Of a DNA stretch of 64,000 nt, positions 36,750-46,248 are shown piece after piece; position 1 is the first letter of the stretch; each line of letters opens with the position of its first letter. The stretch spans positions 62,001 to 126,000 of the forward strand of contig NZ_JASJOC010000008.1 in assembly GCF_030068615.1 (NCBI RefSeq), given 5' to 3'. Origin of the DNA: Halostagnicola sp. A-GB9-2 (lineage in GTDB: Archaea; Halobacteriota; Halobacteria; Halobacteriales; Natrialbaceae). The notes under the pieces were generated by a model. It did no database searches. It saw only the letters and a list, made by a program, of their open reading frames with translations, and was not told where the DNA came from. The position numbers were made by a program, and so were the translations under genes.

Positions 36750-37913
36750 CTACTGAGTGTCGAGGAGGGTTTCGATCTTCTCGTCCTCGTATCCGTACTC
36801 GGAGAGTACCGCTCGCGTATCGGCGCCGATCTCGTGTGGGCCGTGTTCGACTTCGGCCGGCGTCTCGGAGAACCGAGCAGGACAAGCAGTGGCGATCACG
36901 TCCGAGCCGTCAACGTCTTCGACGTACTGGAGCGTCCCGCGCTCGTGAAGGTGGTCGTCGTGGGCGGCCTCCGCAACCGTCTTGAGTTCCGACGCGGGAA
37001 CGCCGGCCGGCAGCAGTCGATCTAGGAGTTCGTCGCGCTTGTAGTCGGCGAACTCCGCCTCGAGTTCGGCAGTGAGTTCCTCACGGTTCTCGAGCCGTTT
37101 GTCGTTCGACTCGAACAGCGGATTCTCGAGCCAGTCGGGTCGGTCGACCGCTTCCGCGACGCGCTCCCAGAGGAACTGAAACGGCGTCGCGAGGTAGATC
37201 GGCTTCGTCGCCGTCTCGAAGATGCCGGCGGGCGCGTACGTGTCCCACGAATCACCCTGTCGGTGTGGCTGCTCGCCGGTCTTGTCGTAGAGGGTGTACC
37301 AGTGACCCATGAATCCGGCCGCCGTGTCAAACAGCGACGTCTCGATCTTCTGGCCCTGCCCGGTCGCTCTCGCGTGGCGGATCGCCGCGAGCATGGCAAA
37401 CCCGGCGTAGATGCCGGTCGAGAAGTCGGCGACGGACACACTAATACGGGCCGGCTTGCGGTCCGGTTCGCCGGTCGACCACATCATGCCGGACGTCGCC
37501 TGCGCGAGCGGGTCGACCGCCGGACGATCGCTGTAGGGTCCGTCCTCGCCGTAGCCGGTGACGGAGCAGTAGACGAGTTCCGGGTTGATCCCGGCGAGGG
37601 TCTCGTAGTCACAGCAGAGGTCGTCCATCTTCCCCGGCCGGTTGTTGTGGATGAACGCGTCGGCGTCCTCGACGAGGTGGTGGAGCGCGGCGACGCCCTC
37701 GGGCGTTTTCAGATCGAGGACGATCGAGCGCTTGTTGCGCGCGATGTTCGGAAGCGTGATCCCGTTGCGATAGTGACGGGCGGTCTTGCCCCCCGGCGGT
37801 TCGACGGAGATAACGTCGGCACCGAGGTCGGCGAAAATGACACCCGCGGTCGGTCCAGCAACTCCCTGAGATGCGTCTACAAGCGTGATATCGTCTAGTG
37901 GCTTCGGTCCCAT
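36750..37913 (-). CDS. Class III CoA-transferase (CaiB/BaiF family), copy C
   Basis: The 387-residue enzyme starts MGPKPLDDITLVDASQGVAG. The catalytic Asp is residue 163 (VADFSTGIYAGF) and the ISVEPPGG motif lies near residue 36. The frame extends upstream to 38210, but that part is not family-like, so the ATG at 37913 is used. Its last 77 codons are nearly the same as fragment C' at 14864-15094. It is the only apparently functional CoA-transferase of this second array and lies 171 nt upstream of the mosaic pseudogene on the same strand. Substrate unknown. Confidence 0.9.
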   Translation of the reverse strand: MGPKPLDDITLVDASQGVAGPTAGVIFADLGADVISVEPPGGKTARHYRNGITLPNIARNKRSIVLDLKTPEGVAALHHLVEDADAFIHNNRPGKMDDLCCDYETLAGINPELVYCSVTGYGEDGPYSDRPAVDPLAQATSGMMWSTGEPDRKPARISVSVADFSTGIYAGFAMLAAIRHARATGQGQKIETSLFDTAAGFMGHWYTLYDKTGEQPHRQGDSWDTYAPAGIFETATKPIYLATPFQFLWERVAEAVDRPDWLENPLFESNDKRLENREELTAELEAEFADYKRDELLDRLLPAGVPASELKTVAEAAHDDHLHERGTLQYVEDVDGSDVIATACPARFSETPAEVEHGPHEIGADTRAVLSEYGYEDEKIETLLDTQ

Positions 37914-38163
37914 ACACACAGCAGTGCGTTCGATCAAGTTAGCCTTACTGGTCGCGCACCGCTCGCCGGGTGCCAAACACCGCTGCGTTGCGTCCGACCG
38001 AGACGCGATGAGAGGGCTGTCGAAACTCGAGCAATGACAACGGATGAAGGACCGATCGTCAGTCCGTCTCGTCCACTGTGGGAACTCAGCGGGTCCAGTA
38101 CAGACAACCGGCCGAACGGTTGGGCGACGTAAACACAGAAAGAACCATTCCCTGTTAGTATCC

Positions 38164-38176
38164 ATAATATTTAATA
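38164..38176 (+). promoter_or_regulatory. TATA-like box before the esterase
   Basis: ATAATATTTAATA is centred about 29 nt before the ATG at 38199, as expected for a leaderless transcript. Confidence 0.5.
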
Positions 38177-38198
38177 GTCGTGCTAGTGGTGTTGTGTT

Positions 38199-39605
38199 AT
38201 GGGTGAACAAACCCCAAATGCGACGAGCGAAGACTACCGTACTGATCGTCGACGGTTCATGGCAGCTGCGGGTGGCGTTGCTGGGTTCGGTCTCGTGGGT
38301 TCTGCGTCCGCGCGTAGCGGACCGACTTCGGCCAACTCTCAGGACGGAACCGCTGGCCCGGAGGCCCCACCGCTAGAGGTAGTCGACGAGGAGTGGCTCA
38401 GCGACCGGCTAATGGAGTACACGTTCGATAATCCGTTAGTTGACCCGCCGTACGAGCAGACAAACACGAGAGTGTTTGTTCCGTCCGACTACCACGAGTC
38501 GGAACGAACGTATCCGGCGTTGTACTTGTTCCACGGGGGTGCGGGATCAGCCGCCGATTGGACAACGGACGACAGCGGCCCCGGACCGCTGCAAAATTAC
38601 TTCGAGGCGGATATCGTGGTCGTAATGCCGGATGGGACAGACGGATGGCACTCTGACTGGTACAACGACGGAGCGTTCGGAGCACCGAAGTGGGAGACGT
38701 ACCACGTCCATCAACTCATTCCCTTCATCGAGAACGAGTTCAGGGTACGGTCTAACCGGCAAAGCCGAATCGCGGCCGGGTTCTCGATGGGTGGGGCGGG
38801 TTCGTTGACGTTGGGGGCCCGTCACCCGGACCTGTACGCCGGTGCGTACGCCCTCTCCGGGTCACCGTATCTCATAGACTACTCGAAAGAGGTGGTCGAG
38901 TCCGGTGATTGGGGGCCGGGTATGGTCGGACGACTCGGGGCGTGGGGAGATCCACGCAAACAAGAGACGCGCTGGAAAGGCCACAACGCACAGTATATCA
39001 CGGAAAACCTCCAGAATACTCGAGTCCATGTCGCCGTTGGCGATAGTGGACCCGTCGAACCAACGGCGTACGAATTCGGCACGGAGCTCGTCGAAAGACT
39101 AGCGGCGGCGAACGTTGAGCACGACTTCTACGTAAACCATGACCGCGGTCACAGCTACGAATGGGCACACCAAGATATCGAACGCTTACAGGACGACTTC
39201 TTAGAGGTGTTCCGACGCGACCCCGTCGATCCATCGGGCTTTAACTACCGGTCCATCGAGCCCAGCTTCGACGTGTGGGGGTGGCAGGTCAACCGTCCAG
39301 CACTCACCCGAGAGACTGCCGAGTTTCTCGACCTTGAGAACGTGACTGCTGACGGGTTTACCGTTACCGGAAGCGGGAAGATCGAATTTGTCACACCTGG
39401 ATTCTACGAGCCCCAGGATCGCTTTGCCGTCACCGCCGACGGGCACGCATCGAGTGTCAGTCCGGGTGTCGTTACGGCCGATGATGGGGGACGATTGTCG
39501 TTCACCGTGAGAGCGGGCCCGCCGGCCAAGCCGAGAGGGAACGTACCCGACGAAAGTGCCGTTAGCGACTCAAAGACGGTTGACATTTCCATTACGTCTC
39601 GATAG
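38199..39605 (+). CDS. Secreted esterase (esterase D/putative esterase family), Tat signal
   Basis: The 468-residue protein has a Tat signal (TDRRRFMAAAGGVAGFGLVG) near residue 13, without a lipobox. The alpha/beta-hydrolase domain has the oxyanion region LFHGGAGSAADW near 108, nucleophile motif AAGFSMGGAG near 189, and a likely catalytic His in NHDRGHSYEWAH near 310. A beta-rich C-terminal domain of about 130 residues follows, which is an unusual addition. It probably hydrolyses an ester or acylated sugar outside the cell. Divergent from CoA-transferase C, it may release an acid that the neighbouring genes then activate; that is inference. Confidence 0.85.
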   Translation: MGEQTPNATSEDYRTDRRRFMAAAGGVAGFGLVGSASARSGPTSANSQDGTAGPEAPPLEVVDEEWLSDRLMEYTFDNPLVDPPYEQTNTRVFVPSDYHESERTYPALYLFHGGAGSAADWTTDDSGPGPLQNYFEADIVVVMPDGTDGWHSDWYNDGAFGAPKWETYHVHQLIPFIENEFRVRSNRQSRIAAGFSMGGAGSLTLGARHPDLYAGAYALSGSPYLIDYSKEVVESGDWGPGMVGRLGAWGDPRKQETRWKGHNAQYITENLQNTRVHVAVGDSGPVEPTAYEFGTELVERLAAANVEHDFYVNHDRGHSYEWAHQDIERLQDDFLEVFRRDPVDPSGFNYRSIEPSFDVWGWQVNRPALTRETAEFLDLENVTADGFTVTGSGKIEFVTPGFYEPQDRFAVTADGHASSVSPGVVTADDGGRLSFTVRAGPPAKPRGNVPDESAVSDSKTVDISITSR

Positions 39606-39796
39606 CGAACCCACCCGTGAAGAGAATTGACGGTCGTGAGGCCACTAACCATTTATTGCTCGTGCAGGCTTGAGCAGTACAATCGCACTAACGAACAGCT
39701 GACGAGACCGAACTAACGATACAAAATTACATCCCAACTGCCGGGGTGGGATTTACCAGGAGAAAAGATATAGTGGCTGCATCTCATCTCTCACGC

Positions 39797-40588
39797 ATGG
39801 GCAACACCACCCCTCCGAAAACGATCAAAGCCGTCGAACACACCTGTACAATCCTCAACGAACTCCGGATGACCGACGGCCTGACAGTCACGGAACTGTC
39901 CGAGCGCGTCGGGCTCACCCCTGGCGGTGTGCACAATCACTTGACGACGCTCAAGCAACAGAACATGGTCCAGCAAGACGGGACCACCTATCGGCTCGGC
40001 CCCGATTTCCTGTTATACGGTGCTCACATCCGAAACAACAGTGGAATGTTGCAGGCCGGGAAAGGAGTGACCGATACGCTCGCCCACGAAACCGACGAAA
40101 TCGCGAACCTGCTACTCGAGCACGACGGCAAATTGTTCGTCCTCCACGAGCGGTTCGGTGAGAACGCGATCGGTCGGTCCTTCCATATCCAAAAACGGGC
40201 CGAGGCGACGAAGCATCTCCATTGTACCGCCGGCGGAAAAGCGATCCTCGCCCATTTGCCTCAGTCGCGGCTTGAAACGATCCTCGAGAATCAGGGTCTC
40301 GTCCAATTCACGCCGAACACGATTACGGATCCAGACAAGTTACGGAGCGAACTGGAGGTCATCCGAGAACAGGGTTTCGCGTTGAATAGGGAAGAAGAGA
40401 TGAACGGAATCCGCGCAGTTGGTGCACCGGTCCTAGACGTAGATAACGGCGTAGTAGGGGCAGTCAGCCTTACCGGACCTGCAAGTCGACTCAAAGACGA
40501 TGTGTTCGAGCAAGAGTATCCGGAAGGGTTAGTACAGGCCGCGAACATGATCGAGATTAATCTCCAGACTGGTGATGAAGAATTATGA
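39797..40588 (+). CDS. IclR-family transcriptional regulator
   Basis: The 263-residue protein has an N-terminal winged helix (LTVTELSERVGLTPGGVHNH near residue 34). The C-terminal IclR effector domain includes LHCTAGGKAILAHLP and the late GAPVLDVDNGVVGAVSLTGP segment. The ATG at 39797 fits the family better than one 51 nt upstream. IclR proteins often control aromatic and organic-acid catabolism. Position between the esterase and a MATE exporter suggests local control of these genes or of the CoA-transferases; operator sites were not identified. Confidence 0.9.
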   Translation: MGNTTPPKTIKAVEHTCTILNELRMTDGLTVTELSERVGLTPGGVHNHLTTLKQQNMVQQDGTTYRLGPDFLLYGAHIRNNSGMLQAGKGVTDTLAHETDEIANLLLEHDGKLFVLHERFGENAIGRSFHIQKRAEATKHLHCTAGGKAILAHLPQSRLETILENQGLVQFTPNTITDPDKLRSELEVIREQGFALNREEEMNGIRAVGAPVLDVDNGVVGAVSLTGPASRLKDDVFEQEYPEGLVQAANMIEINLQTGDEEL

Positions 40589-40665
40589 TATCCTCCACTA
40601 CTGTAACAATTCTTCAAAATCCGTGAAGAGTAACCAAAATAATCAACTGGCTTCTCTTCGACTGT

Positions 40666-42075
40666 GTGGTAGTGACCGAAATTCAAGCTCGTCTCCTCCG
40701 GCTCCGACAGCGGTGGCAACGGGGGTTTGTTCTCGCCTCACCGGTGATGGCCGAGCAGGTGCTCCGGACGCTGATGCGGACGACCGACATCGTCATCGCC
40801 GGCCTCTTATCGCCAGCAGCTATCGCCGCAGTCGGACTCGCCGATCTCTACGCGCGGATTTCACTTCAAATCGGTCTTGGGATCGGTGACGGTGCGATCA
40901 CGCTCTCGAGCCAGGACACGGGGAGCGAGGCGACGGCCAATCGCGACGAAGCGGTAGCCCAGGCGTTACTCCTCGGTGGCGCCCTTGGGCTCCCGCTTTC
41001 TGTGTTCGGACTCGTGTTCAGCGCCGAGGCTATTGCCATCATGGGTGCCGAGGCGGACGTGGTCCGGATTGGTGCAGCCTATCTGACGATCGTCATGATC
41101 GCTGCGCCGGCATCGATCCTAACTCTCGTCGGTGCACGAGCCATACAGGGAACGGGCGACACGTACACTGCAATGCTCGTCAACGCGTTCGCGAACGTCC
41201 TGAATATCGTGGGATCGGTGGCGTTGGCGTTCGGTCTTGGGCCGCTCCCGGAACTGTCGATGGTCGGCGTCGCCGTCGCGAGTGCACTCGCCGATGTCGT
41301 TGCCGCGTCGCTGTTCCTCGGCGTGATCTACCGCCCGCGGAGTCCCTTCACGCTCGTCGTCCCGACACAGCTGATCCTCACGAAACAGCTCGTCGTGATC
41401 AGCGTCCCGCGGATCGGCGAGGGCTGCTCGGAAATCGTCGCGGAGTTCCCGTTCAACGCGATCCTGCTCGTCTTCGGCACCGAAGTGAATGCGGCCTACC
41501 ACATCGGCCGCCGGATGTACCACCAGATTGCATCTCCGCTGTCGCGAGGGTACAGCGTCGCGGCGAACATCCTTGTCGGGCAGGCGCTCGGGCGGGAAGA
41601 TCCGCGCCAGGCGTACGCCGACGGCGTCGCGACGATACTGTTGGCGATCGGGACCATCGGTGTCGCCGGAATCGGGCTCTACGTCGGCGCCGAACAGTTC
41701 GTTCGGATCTTCTCCACCGATCCCGTAACTGTCGACCATGCCGTCCAGTTCACTCAGATTTACGCCATTACCGCGTTCCTCATCGCGGCCACCGTCGTCA
41801 CCTCGGGATCGCTCCGCGGCGGCAGCGATACCGTCACCCCGTTTCTCGCCCGCCTGACTGGGACCGGCGTCTTCCTGCTCGGCATCGCGTACGTCGGCGG
41901 CGTCCGGCTCGAGTACGGCGTCACCGCCGTCTACGTAGCGATCGTCGCGGATTACGTCTGGCGGACGTGCCTCGTTGGTACCGTCTTCTATCGGCGACGG
42001 TGGATCGACCGCGCGCGGACGCTCATGATCGAACGCGGCAGCGTCACCGACACAAACGCGGACAAAGAGGACTGA
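40666..42075 (+). CDS. MATE-family efflux protein (intact copy)
   Basis: The 469-residue membrane protein has about twelve helices and the MATE pattern, for example LMRTTDIVIAGLLSPAAIAA, APASILTLVGARAIQGTGDT and the second-half equivalents SRGYSVAANILVGQALG and VVTSGSLRGGSDTVTPF. The start is a GTG at 40666, supported by alignment with the ATG start of the broken paralogue at 34556. MATE proteins export cationic or organic compounds in exchange for Na+ or H+. The gene follows the IclR regulator by 77 nt. Confidence 0.9.
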   Translation: MVVTEIQARLLRLRQRWQRGFVLASPVMAEQVLRTLMRTTDIVIAGLLSPAAIAAVGLADLYARISLQIGLGIGDGAITLSSQDTGSEATANRDEAVAQALLLGGALGLPLSVFGLVFSAEAIAIMGAEADVVRIGAAYLTIVMIAAPASILTLVGARAIQGTGDTYTAMLVNAFANVLNIVGSVALAFGLGPLPELSMVGVAVASALADVVAASLFLGVIYRPRSPFTLVVPTQLILTKQLVVISVPRIGEGCSEIVAEFPFNAILLVFGTEVNAAYHIGRRMYHQIASPLSRGYSVAANILVGQALGREDPRQAYADGVATILLAIGTIGVAGIGLYVGAEQFVRIFSTDPVTVDHAVQFTQIYAITAFLIAATVVTSGSLRGGSDTVTPFLARLTGTGVFLLGIAYVGGVRLEYGVTAVYVAIVADYVWRTCLVGTVFYRRRWIDRARTLMIERGSVTDTNADKED

Positions 42076-42110
42076 CTGTAATCGGGTGTCTCGGTTGTCC
42101 CTTATTCAGC

Positions 42111-42219
42111 CTAGACGACGCCCTCGTCGAGCAACCGATCGATCTCTTCCTCGTCGTACGCGAACTTGGCAAGCACCTTGCGGGTGTGTTCGCCCAGCCC
42201 CGGCGAGACCGATATCACC
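42111..42219 (-). pseudogene. C-terminal tail of another CoA-transferase (fragment D)
   Basis: About 36 codons read LGEHTRKVLAKFAYDEEEID and end at a TAG at 42111. This matches the end of class III CoA-transferases in this window (compare LGEHTSEVLAEFGF in copy A). Homology stops at about 42219, where IS630 debris begins. The remainder of the gene was lost. Confidence 0.75.
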
Positions 42220-42880
42220 TCAAAATGATACCACCCAGTCAGCGGTTCGGCCGCTACGTGAAGCATTCGTGCCCCGTGCGTTCGTAGTGGTGATCCTTCC
42301 GGGCGACCGCTCCCGGTTTGCCGGGGGCGGGTCGCGGGTGTGCTTTCGAAGTTCCTTACTGGATTCGTCGAAACATATAACTGGAGAAGTCTCGTCGTAC
42401 GGTTCTTGGTAGAGTAAGAGAATCGTTTCCATTCGATAGGCGAACTCAGTGTTCTCTTTCGGTGGAATGAGCCAATATTCAGAGCGGTGTGGCTTCAGGT
42501 CGTTTTTTAGACGCTGTCGCACTGTTTCCTCGAAGATCGAGTCGGAGTGATTGGCGTAACCTGTGAACGTCTCAGGTCAGCAAACTGCGTCTCCTGATCC
42601 CATCGATCCCGGTCTCGACGACGATGTATTCAAACGTTGCGCTGACCACTCAATCACCGCTAGCCCTCGGTAACAGTAGTTTTTGCGGCGTTGTATAGTG
42701 TGTCGATACTGCAGCCGACGTACTCACAGATTCCAGTATCTGTGTGCCCGTCATCCGCCTTTAGCAGAATCCGCGCACGTGTGTTGTCTTCGGATTTGCG
42801 TTCACCGGTCGAAATGAACCCTCCAGTGTTCTGCGTTCCTCCTCAAAGAGATTGACGACGTGTTCTTTCCTTTTCATTCG
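42220..42880 (-). pseudogene. IS630-family transposase remnant, itself interrupted
   Basis: The 5' part (about 42880 to 42655) encodes an IS630-type N-terminus in shifted frames (VNLFEEERRTLEG, ARILLKADDGHTDTGICEYV, GCSIDTLYNAAKTTVTEG). It is cut by sequence that begins GAGTGGTCAGCGCAACG (inverted at 42635-42651), the end seen on the IS630 element at 30193. The frame resumes in SIFEETVRQRLKNDLKPH and ends in the first-Asp motif ETSPVICFDESSKEL. The C-terminal third is absent. Confidence 0.75.
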
Positions 42881-42971
42881 TGCAGGGAGGCTCTCAGAGA
42901 GCTTAAGCTAGCGAGTTGAGACCTGAAGCTACACTAGACGGTGCCACGCTGTAGGTCAAGTCAATAATAGT

Positions 42972-44069
42972 TTAGTCTCGAACCTTATCAATCCCCTCAG
43001 CAACGTCCTTCGCCTGAATATCGGAATACGACTCATGCGTTGTCTCGATGGATTTGTGACGAAGAGCCGACTGTGCCAACTCCGAATGGCCTTTTTCGTA
43101 CAATTCAGCTCCTAACGCCCGTCTCGCGCCATGGGGTTTCAGATAGTCATCATCCTCGAGTTCGATTCCAGCTTCCTTCGTGAGCCGTTTCATCACTGAC
43201 CGCCCGCCAGCTTTCGTGATCGACGGCGGCGCCACCTCAGCAGTTCGAAGCGCCTCATCAATAGACATATCTGGATCAGGTTCCTCGCCAACCCTCTCAC
43301 GATACGCTGCATATTTTGAGGGAGCGTGATCAGTGGGAAAGACAGGCCACTCCTCCGTCGGTGGATCCGCAACGCGTCGATATCGTTGCAACGCCCCTCG
43401 AGCATCTGACGGAAGACCCACGCGCTCGTACTGACGGGACTTTCCGAATACCTCGAGAGAGTGATTCTCGAGATCGACATCCCCCCAAGTCACCCCGTTG
43501 CGGGCGTCGTCGCGTGGATCGCGGAACAGTTCAGCGCCACGAACGCCAGCCTCGGCCAGCAGGACCACGATCGCCCGGTCTCGGTAGGCTATTTTCCGAG
43601 AGACGTCTATGGAGTCCTCGAGGGCTAAATCCACACGCTCGGTGACGTAGTTGATGAGCTGCTGGCGGTGTTCGGGTTCCCAGAACTGGCGGTTTCGATC
43701 GCCTTTGTCTTCGGGGAGGAACTCCTCTGATCGTTGTGTATTCGCTGGGTTTGCATCTATCAGTTCGTCTCGAACGCAAAACGAGAGGAACGCACGCACA
43801 TATTTGAAATACGTATTCGCCGTCGACGCTGTCAGCTCCTGGTCGATATACCGCTCGCGAAGGTACATCCCGTACTCGCGAAGCGTGTTCGTCTCGAGTT
43901 GATCGACTCGCTTCACACCTTCTCCGTCACAGAAACTCGCGAATTCAGTGAGCGGCGAGCGCATCGTCGACCGGGAGCCGCCCGAGTCCAGCGATCCGAG
44001 ATAGCGCGAAACCGCCTCCTCGACAGTCCTCCCCCCGCGGTCAGCCCGTCGATCAGTCGATCCAGACAT
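42972..44069 (-). CDS. Tyrosine recombinase/integrase (phage-integrase family)
   Basis: The 365-residue protein has an N-terminal SAM-like core-binding domain (about residues 15-105) and a C-terminal catalytic domain. Predicted catalytic residues are Arg177 (EAGVRGAEL), Lys210 (VFGKSRQ), His313 and Arg316 (KPHGARRALG), His338 (LRHKSIETTHES) and Tyr348. All expected residues are present, so it may be active. No tRNA or attachment repeat was found beside it. It lies at the junction of the CoA-transferase/IS zone and the ring-cleavage cluster, consistent with an island integrase or a plasmid-type recombinase. Confidence 0.9.
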   Translation of the reverse strand: MSGSTDRRADRGGRTVEEAVSRYLGSLDSGGSRSTMRSPLTEFASFCDGEGVKRVDQLETNTLREYGMYLRERYIDQELTASTANTYFKYVRAFLSFCVRDELIDANPANTQRSEEFLPEDKGDRNRQFWEPEHRQQLINYVTERVDLALEDSIDVSRKIAYRDRAIVVLLAEAGVRGAELFRDPRDDARNGVTWGDVDLENHSLEVFGKSRQYERVGLPSDARGALQRYRRVADPPTEEWPVFPTDHAPSKYAAYRERVGEEPDPDMSIDEALRTAEVAPPSITKAGGRSVMKRLTKEAGIELEDDDYLKPHGARRALGAELYEKGHSELAQSALRHKSIETTHESYSDIQAKDVAEGIDKVRD

Positions 44070-44357
44070 TCACTTGTGGGGTACAGTGTCGACCCACATA
44101 AATCTACTTTGTTAAACTGGTGTTTAACGAAGTGAATTCTGTATCGACTATTCCAGCCATTTTCGGTGTGCTCGAGTGCCCTACGACTCAAAATCCAGAT
44201 CTATAAATCATATAGTGCTATATAAAATTTGCCAGTGCAGAAGAGGAGACGGCAGGACGGTTAGGGAGTCTACGTTCGTAATTTGGAACGAAGTATTCAA
44301 CTTCCACTTGAATCTTGGTATGTGAGAATAACAAGCATAATTCACGATCGAACCTCC

Positions 44358-45155
44358 TCAATCGGTATCGATATCAGACATCGTTATCTTCTCAGCACCT
44401 TCCAAGCATTCAGTGAACCGTTGCTCTGCCCAAGTTATCGCTTCAGGGGTATTATTTCGTACGTTGAACGTTACCGTATTCTTCTCGTGTTTCATTAATA
44501 TTGCATACGAATCTATGTCAGTCTCTGCAATCGTAATTGTATACGGTATTTGACTAGTTGCGCGAAACAATTCAAACTGATCCGATTGAATCAGTTGTTT
44601 TGTTTCTGTTTTGTACGTATTCAGCAGAGCATTGGCTACATCTTCGGAAACTACTATGGTCGTTTCATGGTATTCATTTTCGAGAAGTAATTCGTGTGCC
44701 ACGAGATAACTGGAAGCGATTCCATCTAGCACGCTGCGAACGCTGGTCGAATTTTGAATGATCCGCCTGTTCTTATGGCTCGCCGCATCCAGCGTGTATG
44801 GTTGATTGAAAAAAATCTCAGCATCCTCGAATATAGGGGATTGAAACGAAATCGAATCAGCGACTTTCATATGAACGAGTTGTCGGTCACACAGTGACTC
44901 AAGTTGGTCTAGGTAACTGGCATACTCATATACGACGCGCTCACCGAAATCTGTCAATTGGTACTGGTCATCTCTTCGTTCGAGAATATGTAACTCAACG
45001 AACGTGGTTACAGCTCGGTGGACTGTTGATTGGGAACTCTCGACGTGCTTACTGAGTTCCTTCTGTGTCATTGGACGGTCTTTCAACAGGCTCAGAATCT
45101 GAAATCGTTGTGGGAGAATTTCTACAAGGGTGGACGCCAATGACTCCTCAGACAT
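44358..45155 (-). CDS. Winged-helix regulator, FilR1-type
   Basis: The 265-residue protein has an N-terminal ArsR/MarR-like winged helix (PQRFQILSLLKDRPMTQKEL and HVESSQSTVHRAVTTF, residues about 15-55). An alpha/beta C-terminal domain follows, of the type called methanogenesis regulatory protein FilR1 middle domain, abundant in haloarchaea. Its DNA is lower in GC than the neighbouring catabolic genes. It is encoded just downstream of the broken thiolase/OB-fold end of the ring-cleavage cluster, on the same strand. A role in controlling that cluster is possible but unproven. Confidence 0.8.
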   Translation of the reverse strand: MSEESLASTLVEILPQRFQILSLLKDRPMTQKELSKHVESSQSTVHRAVTTFVELHILERRDDQYQLTDFGERVVYEYASYLDQLESLCDRQLVHMKVADSISFQSPIFEDAEIFFNQPYTLDAASHKNRRIIQNSTSVRSVLDGIASSYLVAHELLLENEYHETTIVVSEDVANALLNTYKTETKQLIQSDQFELFRATSQIPYTITIAETDIDSYAILMKHEKNTVTFNVRNNTPEAITWAEQRFTECLEGAEKITMSDIDTD

Positions 45156-45771
45156 TGTGTGGTAATTAGAGACACCCTCAAAAATAGTTTACGTGAGAAT
45201 GAGAGGAGAAGGTCGGTCGATCAACAGAAGTACAACGGCTAGTAATACTAATCTACAATCGAACTCGAAAGTTGCCACTATTATTCGTCACGTTTGAGCG
45301 GTCGCTGCAGTATGCGTTCATTCGTAACTTGGACTGCAAAACAAGCTTATGATGATTTAAAAAACATGTATTTAAACTGTTATTCTGGGTAAAATCGACC
45401 AACTATTTCCAGAGCAGATGTGTGTTGGCATATTCACTTTCAAACGTGGCTCCATTCGGACAAGGGATAGGTAGAAACAGTATCGAACGACTGCACCATA
45501 TTTGTAGATATGGATTAACTCCGTGGTAGCTCACCTCCTCTGTTGTGAGTATTCTCCAGAAATGTACATTCTGTGATAGAGATTACTGCATTTGATTCGT
45601 ACCAAAGTGCGTATGGTGGGATGTTTCTTATTTGTTTTCAACCAATAATTATTAATAGTGTTATTGACGTACTATATCGCTCGACTAGTAGTGTTTGAAA
45701 CTCGATTGAAAGTATAATAATGTAAGGACATATATTATTTATACGATTCCACACCTTTTATTGTGTCTATC
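45156..45771. other. Long AT-rich intergenic region
   Basis: About 615 bp of markedly AT-rich sequence, including runs such as AATAATTATTAATAG near 45640, with no convincing coding frame. It probably holds promoter elements for the regulator and marks a composition break. Confidence 0.5.
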
Positions 45772-46248
45772 TTATGTCATTAGGTTATCTACCTGTTGAA
45801 CAATTTCTGATTCGGTGTTGGTAGCTACCAACATTCCGTTCAAAGTTCCCTCAACGATTAATTTACTACTGACCGTTCTTGGCGCGGAAGACGGCAGTCG
45901 ATCGGTTGACGAACCACACCGTTCGACTTCGAGTGTAACGGTCATTCCAAAAGTCACCGTTTCAGGTTTTATATTCGGAAGACGGCCCGTAACTGAAATC
46001 GGGCCGAACGCGGCAATTCCGAGCAGTATCGGTACTTCGTCGCTGAACGGTGTCGCTCCAACGTTTGTCATCGTGTAGGAACGGAGTTTACCAGTCGAAG
46101 GGAGCTGTCGCTGGTCGATGTTTTCGCCACATGATGGACATCCCTGCCGCGGCGAGAGTGAGGCGTGGCCGTCCGGGCACTCGAGATAATACCCGTCACC
46201 CGTTTCGACGGCATCAAGCCACGTCTCGAGACCTCATTCGCCAGTCAT
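45772..46248 (-). pseudogene. Zn-ribbon OB-fold protein (thiolase partner, DUF35-like), stop at codon 5
   Basis: The ATG at 46248 overlaps the thiolase stop (ATGA), but codon 5 is TGA (46234-46236). The same frame then continues GLETWLDAVETGDGYYLECP, a Cys-containing rubredoxin-like ribbon (CPSCGENIDQR) and an OB-fold segment to the stop at 45772. DUF35 proteins partner SCP2-type thiolases in archaea. A single base change explains the stop. A downstream in-frame start at 46071 would give only the OB part. Confidence 0.8.

Noticed and set aside
36750-38210. 486-codon reading of CoA-transferase C extending to 38210
   Set aside because: The upstream part has no family similarity and overlaps the divergent esterase promoter and start. 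The family start is at 37913.
44070-44357. Integrase attachment site near a tRNA
   Set aside because: No tRNA or paired direct repeats were found around the integrase gene, so no att site can be proposed.
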